A stretch of DNA of 5,975 nucleotides from positions 1-5,975 of the forward strand of contig CALKTZ010000457.1 of the NCBI GenBank assembly GCA_937997355.1. The letters run 5' to 3'. Each line of letters opens with the position of its first letter. Position 1 is the stretch's first letter. A model generated the notes under the pieces. The model made no database searches. It saw only the letters and a program-made list of their open reading frames with translations, and was not told the DNA's origin. The position numbers were made by a program, and so were the translations under genes. Shown here piece by piece: positions 1-5,345 of the stretch. The DNA is from an uncultured Planctomycetales bacterium. GTDB lineage: Bacteria; Planctomycetota; Planctomycetia; Isosphaerales; Isosphaeraceae.

Positions 1-23
1 CCCCGAACGCCGAGGATGGCCCG

Positions 24-60
24 GATCGAGCCGGTTCGATCGTCCGGAGTGTTCGCTCCG
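24..60. repeat. Two adjacent short inverted repeats upstream of the lipoprotein gene
   Basis: Positions 24-41 read GATCGAGCCGGTTCGATC, an imperfect 18-base palindrome with one mismatch. As RNA it would form a 7-pair stem (one G-U) with a CCGG loop. Positions 45-49 (CGGAG) and 56-60 (CTCCG) form a second 5-pair stem with a 6-base loop. No T tract follows either stem, so a classical intrinsic terminator is not supported. They could be an operator, the tail of an upstream gene's terminator, or chance in GC-rich DNA. The rest of 1-197 holds no gene that I can support. Confidence 0.2.
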
Positions 61-118
61 CGCGCTGTGACGCATGGTTGACCTTGGAGATCCGATCAAG
101 TTTGCGGATTAACGCGAC

Positions 119-124
119 GATAAT
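119..124 (+). promoter_or_regulatory. Possible -10 box (GATAAT) for the lipoprotein gene
   Basis: GATAAT differs from the sigma-70 consensus TATAAT at one position and lies 73 bases before the chosen start at 198, in a locally AT-richer patch (about 101-130). No convincing -35 box lies 16-18 bases upstream; TTGACC at 78-83 is a good -35 hexamer but is 35 bases away, too far to pair with it. If this is a promoter, transcription would begin near 131, which would exclude the ATG at 123 and the TTG at 78 as starts. Confidence 0.2.
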
Positions 125-197
125 GATTCAATGGATTTCCGCGTCATCCGAGCGTCGAGGAGCCGAGAAACGGCCGAGCGGGCCGGTCGAAACGCCC

Positions 198-1493
198 ATG
201 GATGAACCGCGGCGCCGCGAATTTGTGGTCGGGTCGAGCCCCTGGCTCTGGGCGGGGATGCTCGCCATCTGGCTCACTGCGACCGGATGCGCGGGGCCGA
301 CCGCCGTCCGCTCGACCCGCCTGCGATACAACGAGTCGATGCGGGTGACCAACGACGAGCAACTGCTGACGAACCTGGTGCGGCTCCGTTACGCCGATTC
401 TCCGGTATTCGTCGACCTGCCGAGCATCACGAGTCAGTTCGAGGTGGGGCTCGACGCCAACTACAATGGGGGCTATGGCTTGCAGTTCCCCGGCACGGCG
501 AGCCTGGGCCTGGGGCAACTGTCGCTGCGCGACACGCCGACCCTCAGCTATCATCCTCGGCAGGGACGCGAGATCGCCAAGGCGCTCTTGAACCCGCTGA
601 CGGCCGACCTGGTTAGCGTGGTCAACGCCGGGGCCCGGATGGAACAGCTCTTCTGGATGACCCTGAACGACATCAACGACGTGCAGAACGCCGTGCATGC
701 GACGACTCTCGTCCCCCGCGTGCCCGACGACAACGCCGAGTTCCTCCGAGGGGTCCGCCTGCTCGCGGAGATCGACAATCGAGGCGGCGCGGAGATCGGG
801 TTCTCGACGTCCGAGAACGCCGACAGTTCGTCCGACCCCATCCCGGCGAAGCTCGTCCATGCCCAGGATCTCGTCGGCGCGGCCAAGGAGGGGTATGTCT
901 TCCGGACTTTCGATGGCGATCGCGTGGTGCTCCGCAAGCGGGAGAAGGATTTGACCCTCAAGATTCGTGCCCCGTTCACCCATTCCGAGGAGATGAAGGA
1001 GCTGGCGAGGATCTTCCACCTGACCCCCGGCCTGAGCCGCTACAAGATCAAGTCCGAGCTGATCCCGAACGCCGAAAGCTCGGCCCCGCATCTCGTGGAT
1101 GGGCTCCCGCACCCGCTCGGCGATGACGACAAGCCGCACGACACGATCTACCTCAACCTGCGGTCGATCCTCCAGGTCATGACGTTCCTGTCCAAGGGGG
1201 TCTGCGTCCCCGAGGAGCACGTGATCAGCGGCGTCGCGCCGAGCACCCCCGGACCCGACGGCCGCCCCTACAACTGGACGGGGATCATGGCGGGGAATTT
1301 CTTCGTGGCCTCGCAGAAGCATCGGCCGAAGGATGCCGAGGTTGCGATCCAGTATCGGGGGTACTGGTTCTATATCCCTCGCGACGACGTGAATTCGCGG
1401 TCGGTCCTGGCGGTGCTGGAGATCCTGTTCACGCTCCAGGAGTCCGACGAGAAGGCCGCCGGCCCGGTCTTGACGCTCCCCGCCGGGGGGTGA
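198..1493 (+). CDS. Predicted lipoprotein of an uncharacterised conserved family
   Basis: The product is 431 residues from the ATG at 198. Residues 1-8 are charged (MDEPRRRE), residues 14-28 are hydrophobic, and a lipobox-like ATGC ends at Cys31. This is a lipoprotein signal, so the mature protein should be lipid-anchored outside the cytoplasmic membrane. This is why I prefer 198 over the in-frame ATG at 123 or TTG at 78, which would bury the signal behind 40 or 25 extra residues. No clear ribosome site precedes any of the three. The mature part has recognisable conserved-looking blocks: RLRYNESMRVTNDEQLLTNL (41-60) followed by VRLRYADSP (61-69), DTPTLSYHPRQGREIAKALL (112-131), and near the end YRGYWFYIPRDD (387-397) then PVLTLP (423-428). 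From memory these blocks recur in hypothetical proteins of Proteobacteria and Planctomycetes; I know of no assigned function. A Gly-rich, alternating stretch (81-107) may be beta structure. It is probably a separate transcription unit from the kinase. Confidence 0.85.
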   Translation: MDEPRRREFVVGSSPWLWAGMLAIWLTATGCAGPTAVRSTRLRYNESMRVTNDEQLLTNLVRLRYADSPVFVDLPSITSQFEVGLDANYNGGYGLQFPGTASLGLGQLSLRDTPTLSYHPRQGREIAKALLNPLTADLVSVVNAGARMEQLFWMTLNDINDVQNAVHATTLVPRVPDDNAEFLRGVRLLAEIDNRGGAEIGFSTSENADSSSDPIPAKLVHAQDLVGAAKEGYVFRTFDGDRVVLRKREKDLTLKIRAPFTHSEEMKELARIFHLTPGLSRYKIKSELIPNAESSAPHLVDGLPHPLGDDDKPHDTIYLNLRSILQVMTFLSKGVCVPEEHVISGVAPSTPGPDGRPYNWTGIMAGNFFVASQKHRPKDAEVAIQYRGYWFYIPRDDVNSRSVLAVLEILFTLQESDEKAAGPVLTLPAGG

Positions 1494-1510
1494 TCGCCCT
1501 CGCAAAACCC

Positions 1511-1543
1511 GGCCAGGCCCAACGGGCACTACGAATTCTGGCC
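1511..1543 (+). terminator. Possible terminator-like nested hairpin after the lipoprotein gene
   Basis: Eighteen bases after the lipoprotein stop, GGCCAG (1511-1516) can pair with CTGGCC (1538-1543), and inside it GCCC (1517-1520) can pair with GGGC (1524-1527) around an AAC loop. The stem is GC-rich, but only a short ATTT (1547-1550) follows rather than a real U tract. It would plausibly end the lipoprotein transcript before the kinase operon. The position, between a stop codon and a promoter-like box, is better evidence than the structure itself. Confidence 0.25.
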
Positions 1544-1552
1544 GCGATTTCC

Positions 1553-1558
1553 TAGAAT
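1553..1558 (+). promoter_or_regulatory. Possible -10 box (TAGAAT) for the two-component operon
   Basis: TAGAAT matches five of six positions of TATAAT and lies 59 bases before the kinase ATG at 1618. The same hexamer occurs in the next intergenic gap, at 4513-4518. The -35 position 17 bases upstream (1530-1535, TACGAA) is poor, so the support is the hexamer, its intergenic placement and its recurrence. Confidence 0.3.
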
Positions 1559-1617
1559 CGATCGGCAGCGAAGCGTCGTCCTTGCCGACTTGCGTCCGTT
1601 ACCGAGAACCGCACGTG

Positions 1618-3051
1618 ATGCACGGAGAGCCGACCGAATGGCCGCGGTGGGAGCTGGCCGCGGAATCGATCGTCGTGAAGATCCGCTGGTTCGGGGTCAT
1701 CATGGGCTACGTCCTGGTCCAGACGAGGACCGGGCTGAGCGACCCCTGGGCGGTGCGCGCATTCCTCGCCCTGGGGGCGGGGTACGCCGCCCTCGACCTG
1801 GCGTTCTGGCGGATGGGGGAGGTCATCTTCACCCGGCTGCCGCTGTTCGTCTCGCTGATGGAGTCGGTCTTCATTGCCCTGCTGTGCTACCACGACACGG
1901 GGCTGGATAGCCCGTTCCGCTGGTATTACCTGCTGTCGCTGGTCTGCTGTTCGCTCCGCTATCGCCCGGTCCTGGCCTGGTGGACCTTCGGGTTCCATTG
2001 CGTGAGCCTCTCCCTGCTGGCGATCTCGCTCGGCAAGGTGAGCCAGATCGCCACGAGCCTGCCGCTGACTCTCACGATCATGGCCTGGGTGACCTGGTCG
2101 AGCGCCTCGCTGACCAGCCTTTACAAGATGGCGGTCGCCCGGCTCGAAGGGCTCAACGCCGAGCTTCATGCGACCCGCGACGAGCTGGAACGGCGGGTCG
2201 AGGAGCGGACCGGGGCGCTCCGGGCCTCGCAGGCCCGCGAGGTTCAGCAGGAGAAGATGGCGGCGTTCGGCCTGCTGGCGGCCGGGATCGCGCACGAGGT
2301 GGGGAACCCTCTCGCGGCCCTCAGCTCGCTCGTGCAGATCCTCCAGCGCCGAGGCCCCGATCCCTATACGTCCGAGAAGCTCGACCTGGCGGCACGCCAG
2401 CTCCAGCGGATCGAACGCACGATCCGAGAGCTGGTCGACTTCTCGCGGCCGGCCTCCACGAGTGTCACCCGGGTGCGGGTCGGGGAGGTGGTCGAGGAGG
2501 CGCTGGGGATCGCCAAGTATTACCATCGGACCAGGGGGCGGCGGATCACCCGGTCGATCAGCCCGGAATCGCTGACGGTCCCGGCAATCCGCGACTACTT
2601 CACCCAGGTGCTGCTCAACCTCGTGCTGAACGCCATCGACGCCACCGACGACCTGGGGCGGATCCATCTGGACGCGTCGATCCGGGAGGGGGGGCTGGTG
2701 CTGACGGTCGAGGACGACGGGCGGGGCATCCCAATGGCCGACCAGGAGCGGGTCTTCGAGCCCTTCTTCACCTCCAAGCCGCGGGGGACGGGCCTGGGGC
2801 TTTTCCTCTGCCGGCAGATGCTGGAGGAGTTCGGCGGGAGCCTGTCGCTCCGCTCCGAGCCGAACGAGGGCTCGACCTTCACGATCCGGCTGCCGCTCGG
2901 CCCCGGCGAGTTTGCCCACGTGGCGACCCTCCCCCCCTGCGAGCATTCGGGGGCCGAAGCCGAGGGGGTCGAGCCCGTTTTGACGCCGGAGTGGCTGCCG
3001 TCGCTCTTCGCCCCCGTCCGCTCTCGGGAAGAGGGAGTGATCCGGAGATGA
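1618..3051 (+). CDS. Membrane sensor histidine kinase of an NtrC-type two-component system
   Basis: The product is 477 residues from the ATG at 1618; a TTG at 1582 would add 12 residues. About six hydrophobic stretches (roughly 24-38, 46-64, 73-91, 102-118, 120-138, 147-167) form a multi-pass membrane input region with no sensor domain I recognise and no large periplasmic loop, suggesting it senses within the membrane or through short loops. A charged, probably coiled-coil linker (172-215) follows. The HisKA H-box is AAGIAHEVGNPLAAL (221-235), with His226 the phospho-acceptor. The ATPase domain has an N box (N334, N338), G1 (DDGRG, 366-370), F box (FEPFF, 380-384) and G2 (GTGLGL, 390-395), so all catalytic motifs are present. 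The core ends near residue 427, leaving a roughly 50-residue tail with no family match. It should autophosphorylate and donate to the regulator encoded next, which overlaps it by four bases. No PAS or HAMP domain is visible. Confidence 0.93.
   Translation: MHGEPTEWPRWELAAESIVVKIRWFGVIMGYVLVQTRTGLSDPWAVRAFLALGAGYAALDLAFWRMGEVIFTRLPLFVSLMESVFIALLCYHDTGLDSPFRWYYLLSLVCCSLRYRPVLAWWTFGFHCVSLSLLAISLGKVSQIATSLPLTLTIMAWVTWSSASLTSLYKMAVARLEGLNAELHATRDELERRVEERTGALRASQAREVQQEKMAAFGLLAAGIAHEVGNPLAALSSLVQILQRRGPDPYTSEKLDLAARQLQRIERTIRELVDFSRPASTSVTRVRVGEVVEEALGIAKYYHRTRGRRITRSISPESLTVPAIRDYFTQVLLNLVLNAIDATDDLGRIHLDASIREGGLVLTVEDDGRGIPMADQERVFEPFFTSKPRGTGLGLFLCRQMLEEFGGSLSLRSEPNEGSTFTIRLPLGPGEFAHVATLPPCEHSGAEAEGVEPVLTPEWLPSLFAPVRSREEGVIRR
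2931..2937 (+). other. C7 homopolymer in slippery register at the kinase core/tail junction
   Basis: Seven consecutive C residues are read in the kinase frame as the last base of CTC followed by CCC CCC (Leu438 Pro439 Pro440), matching the X XXY YYZ layout of a -1 slippery heptamer. The -1 frame is the frame of the downstream regulator and has no stop between here and the regulator ATG at 3048. I see no evidence that shifting occurs; homopolymers are common in this GC-rich window. Confidence 0.3.
3032..3037 (+). promoter_or_regulatory. Ribosome binding site for the response regulator, inside the kinase gene
   Basis: AGGGAG lies 10 bases before the ATG at 3048, within the last codons of the kinase. 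With the ATGA stop/start overlap at 3048-3051 it supports 3048 as the regulator start and implies translational coupling. A second GGAG (3044-3047) directly abuts the ATG and is too close to serve. Confidence 0.5.
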
Positions 3052-4508
3052 ACCCATCGATGGCCTCCGCCGGCCGGCACGTCGAGGCCCGGCCGATCGA
3101 CGACGCGAATGATCGGGAGCGAGAAGCCTCGTCGGGGGCCTCGCGCCGCCGGGGGCGCATCCTGATCGTCGATGATGAGGAGGTGATCGCCTCGACCCTT
3201 CGCGAGTTCCTCCAGGAAGAAGGGTTCACCACGATGCTCGCCCTCGACGTCCCCGCCGCGCTGGCGAGGATCGGGGACTTCGAGCCCGACGTCGTCCTGT
3301 GCGACATCCAGCTCCCGGGGGGAGACGGCCTCTCGCTCCTCGACCGAGGGCTCAAGCTCCGGCCGGACTGCCTGTTCCTGATGATCACGGCCTATGCGAC
3401 GGTGGAGACGGCCGTCGGGGCGTTCCGGCGCGGGGCGCACGATTACATGATGAAGCCGGTGATCTTCGACGAGTTGATCCTCAAGGTCGATCGGCTGATG
3501 CGCTATCGGCGCCTGCAGCGAGAGAACCAGACCCTGCGCCGCCAGCTCCACGCCGGGGGGGATCTGGATAGCCTGGTGGGGCAGAGCCCCGCCATGCGGC
3601 GGGTGAAGGACCTGATTCGCAAGGTCGGGCCGAGCCGCGGGAACGTCCTCATCACCGGGGAGTCGGGCACCGGCAAGGAGCTGGTGGCCCGGGCGCTCCA
3701 TGCGGCGGGACCCAATTCGGGGGAGGCGTTCCTGGCGGTCAATTGCGCGGCGATCCCGGCCGATTTGCTGGAAAACCAGCTCTTCGGCCATGTCCGGGGG
3801 GCGTTCACGGGGGCCGATCGCGATCATGCGGGGCTCTTCGCGGCGGCCGGGCGGGGGACCGTGTTCCTCGACGAGATCGGCGAGATGCCTTTCCCCTTGC
3901 AAGCCAAGCTCTTGCGCGCGATCGAGAACCGCGAGATCCTGCCGGTGGGGGCGACCCGGCCGCTGGAGTCGCAGGCGCGGGTGGTGGCCGCGACGAACAA
4001 GAATTTGCCCGAAGAAGTGGCCGCCCATCGCTTCCGCGAAGACCTGTACTATCGTCTCAACGTGGTTTCCATCCACCTGCCGCCGCTCCGAGACCGCCGG
4101 GAGGATATCCCGGACCTGGTCGACATGCTGCTGGCCCGGCATGCCGCGCGCTGCGGCAAGCGGATCGACGGCGTCGACAACGCAACGATGCGGGGCCTGT
4201 TGGCGGTGAACTGGCGGGGGAACGTCCGGGAGCTCGACAATGCCCTGGAGCGGGCCGTCATCCTCGCGGAAAGCCCGATCCTCGGCGCCGACGACTTTCC
4301 GCCGGGGCTGATCATCCCGAACGAGGCCGAAGCCGAGAACGCGGGGGGCGATCTCCGGTCGGCCGTCCGGGATTTCGAGAGGCAGACCATCCAGCGCGTC
4401 CTCAAGGAAACCGGCGACGACAAGCGAGAGGCCGCCCGGCGGCTGGGCCTGGGGCTCTCCTCGCTCTACCGCAAGCTTGAGGATTTTGGCATCCGGGCGG
4501 GCTCATAA
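3048..4508 (+). CDS. Sigma-54-dependent response regulator (NtrC family: REC, AAA+, Fis-type HTH)
   Basis: The product is 486 residues. After a charged, low-complexity N-terminal extension of about 36 residues comes a receiver domain (37-150) with acidic pair D42/D43, phospho-acceptor Asp86, T114 and K136. A helical linker (151-168) leads to the AAA+ domain (about 173-410): Walker A GESGTGKE (204-211), intact GAFTGA sigma-54 contact loop (251-256), Walker B VFLDEIGE (272-279), arginine-finger region FREDLYYRLN (329-338) and WRGNVREL (389-396). The C-terminus (about 437-482) is a Fis-type helix-turn-helix with EAARRLGLGLSSLYRKL (461-477). Phosphorylation by the kinase would drive ring assembly, DNA binding to upstream enhancers and ATP-dependent opening of sigma-54 promoters. 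The ATGA overlap ties it to the kinase as its partner. ATG at 3060 is an alternative start. I cannot assign a specific member such as NtrC, AtoC or ZraR, because the input and the target genes are unknown. All key residues are present. Confidence 0.95.
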   Translation: MNPSMASAGRHVEARPIDDANDREREASSGASRRRGRILIVDDEEVIASTLREFLQEEGFTTMLALDVPAALARIGDFEPDVVLCDIQLPGGDGLSLLDRGLKLRPDCLFLMITAYATVETAVGAFRRGAHDYMMKPVIFDELILKVDRLMRYRRLQRENQTLRRQLHAGGDLDSLVGQSPAMRRVKDLIRKVGPSRGNVLITGESGTGKELVARALHAAGPNSGEAFLAVNCAAIPADLLENQLFGHVRGAFTGADRDHAGLFAAAGRGTVFLDEIGEMPFPLQAKLLRAIENREILPVGATRPLESQARVVAATNKNLPEEVAAHRFREDLYYRLNVVSIHLPPLRDRREDIPDLVDMLLARHAARCGKRIDGVDNATMRGLLAVNWRGNVRELDNALERAVILAESPILGADDFPPGLIIPNEAEAENAGGDLRSAVRDFERQTIQRVLKETGDDKREAARRLGLGLSSLYRKLEDFGIRAGS

Positions 4509-4512
4509 TTCG

Positions 4513-4518
4513 TAGAAT
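4513..4518 (+). promoter_or_regulatory. Possible -10 box (TAGAAT) for the zinc-ribbon membrane protein gene
   Basis: TAGAAT starts five bases after the regulator stop codon and ends 77 bases before the ATG at 4596. It is identical to the hexamer upstream of the kinase gene. The best -35-like hexamer, TTGGCA (4486-4491), is 21 bases away, longer than the usual 16-18, so the promoter assignment is tentative. No terminator-like hairpin is evident after the regulator gene, so read-through from the operon is also possible. Confidence 0.3.
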
Positions 4519-4595
4519 GGGAATGGACGGGTAGGTTTGCCGGGCAGTGTGGCGTGTTCCGTTGGGCCGTCTCCCCCTGAGAAGTCGAAATAACC

Positions 4596-5297
4596 ATGCG
4601 CTGTACACGGTGCGACGGATTGGCGGTGCCCCAGGCGGTCGGGATTGCCGACGACGGCCGGGTGGTCTTCGGATGGTGCGGGCAATGCCTGCTCGACACC
4701 CATTGCAACGTGATCGAGATTTCGGCCAGGGGGATCGCTGATCTCAAGCTGAGCTTCAGCGCAGCGCCGGAGCCGAAGCCGCAAAAGCGGGAGCCGGAGC
4801 CGCAACGGGCCGGGGTGGATCAGTCGATCTGGCTGGTGGGGCTGGTCGGGTTTCTCATGGTCGCCTGGGGGACGACGGTCCTCTGCGCGGGGTTCCTGAT
4901 CGGCCCGGGAGATGGGCCGACGCGGCAGCCGAGCCTGACCGGCTCTCCCCCGATGCTGCGGGTCGGAGGAACCGCGACGATCCTCATGGGGGTGATGTTC
5001 CTCACCATGGCCGCGAACCGGGACCGGGAATTTCGGCGTCGCCTCACCGGGATCGTGCGGTGGGGGGGGCTCGTGGTTAGCGGCATCATCGGCATCTGGG
5101 CGATCTTCTCGGGGGGGCTCCAGAACAAGCCCTTGCCGGTCGGCTGGGCGATCTGCCTCCCCTTGATCCTGAGCGCCATCGCCTACGTGATCGAGGATCA
5201 CGCCAACCGGGCCTCGCCCCCGGTCAAACCCTGGGAATTCCCGGTGGTCTCGTACTCCGAGATCGCCAGGCCGGAAGGCCCAAGGAAGCGGATTTGA
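4596..5297 (+). CDS. Uncharacterised zinc-ribbon-like protein with four predicted membrane helices
   Basis: The product is 233 residues and I do not recognise the family. The first 31 residues carry two CxxC knuckles (C3/C6 and C28/C31), the pattern of a small zinc ribbon or rubredoxin-like knuckle, with H36 and C37 close by. A hydrophilic Pro/Glu/Lys-rich linker (57-72) leads to four hydrophobic segments, roughly 78-102, 120-140, 153-172 and 182-199. The C-terminus (200-233) is polar and ends in basic residues. A cytosolic metal-binding head on a membrane anchor is the simplest reading; topology and function are unknown. The ATG at 4596 is chosen because it places the first CxxC at residue 3; the ribosome site is weak (GAGAAG at 4579-4584). 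The gene follows the regulator after 87 bases and precedes the isomerase by 48 bases. It contains a G8 run (5062-5069) and a G7 run (5111-5117), both in or near the third helix. Confidence 0.8.
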   Translation: MRCTRCDGLAVPQAVGIADDGRVVFGWCGQCLLDTHCNVIEISARGIADLKLSFSAAPEPKPQKREPEPQRAGVDQSIWLVGLVGFLMVAWGTTVLCAGFLIGPGDGPTRQPSLTGSPPMLRVGGTATILMGVMFLTMAANRDREFRRRLTGIVRWGGLVVSGIIGIWAIFSGGLQNKPLPVGWAICLPLILSAIAYVIEDHANRASPPVKPWEFPVVSYSEIARPEGPRKRI

Positions 5298-5336
5298 GGA
5301 GGGCCATTCTCGGCTCAGCTTGCGCCCCCAGCCATC

Positions 5337-5340
5337 GAGG
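5337..5340 (+). promoter_or_regulatory. Ribosome binding site supporting a TTG start at 5346
   Basis: GAGG (GAGGA if 5341 is included) lies five bases before a TTG at 5346, close to ideal Shine-Dalgarno spacing. No ATG or GTG lies in this frame between the preceding in-frame stop (5295-5297) and the conserved start of the barrel, so a TTG start is required. The competing TTG at 5388 is preceded by AGAAGG at 5371-5376, 11 bases away. Confidence 0.45.
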
Positions 5341-5345
5341 AAACC

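Noticed and set aside
78..197. N-terminal extension of the lipoprotein gene from the TTG at 78 or ATG at 123
   Set aside because: Either would put 25-40 polar residues before a well-formed lipoprotein signal sequence that begins naturally at the ATG at 198, and neither has a ribosome site.
1563..1587. CGGCA/TGCCG inverted repeat before the kinase start as a riboswitch or attenuator
   Set aside because: Only five pairs with a 15-base loop; no alternative pairing or T tract supports a regulatory RNA.
1980..3047. Upstream extension of the regulator frame to 1980, giving an 842-residue protein
   Set aside because: The extra 356 residues are an Arg/Gly/Pro/Ala-rich out-of-frame reading of the kinase gene. 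The ATGA overlap, ribosome site and start of receiver homology place the regulator start at 3048. The frame is discussed only as a possible frameshift path.
4487..4502. TGGCAT followed by GGGC at the end of the regulator gene as a sigma-54 site
   Set aside because: The GG-to-GC distance is 11 rather than 10 and the -12 T residues are absent; the match lies within coding sequence.
4550..4566. Sigma-54-like promoter upstream of the zinc-ribbon gene (TGGCGT then TTGG)
   Set aside because: The spacing between the -24-like and -12-like elements is one base too long and the -12 GC is missing (TTGGG). Sigma-54 promoters tolerate spacing changes poorly.
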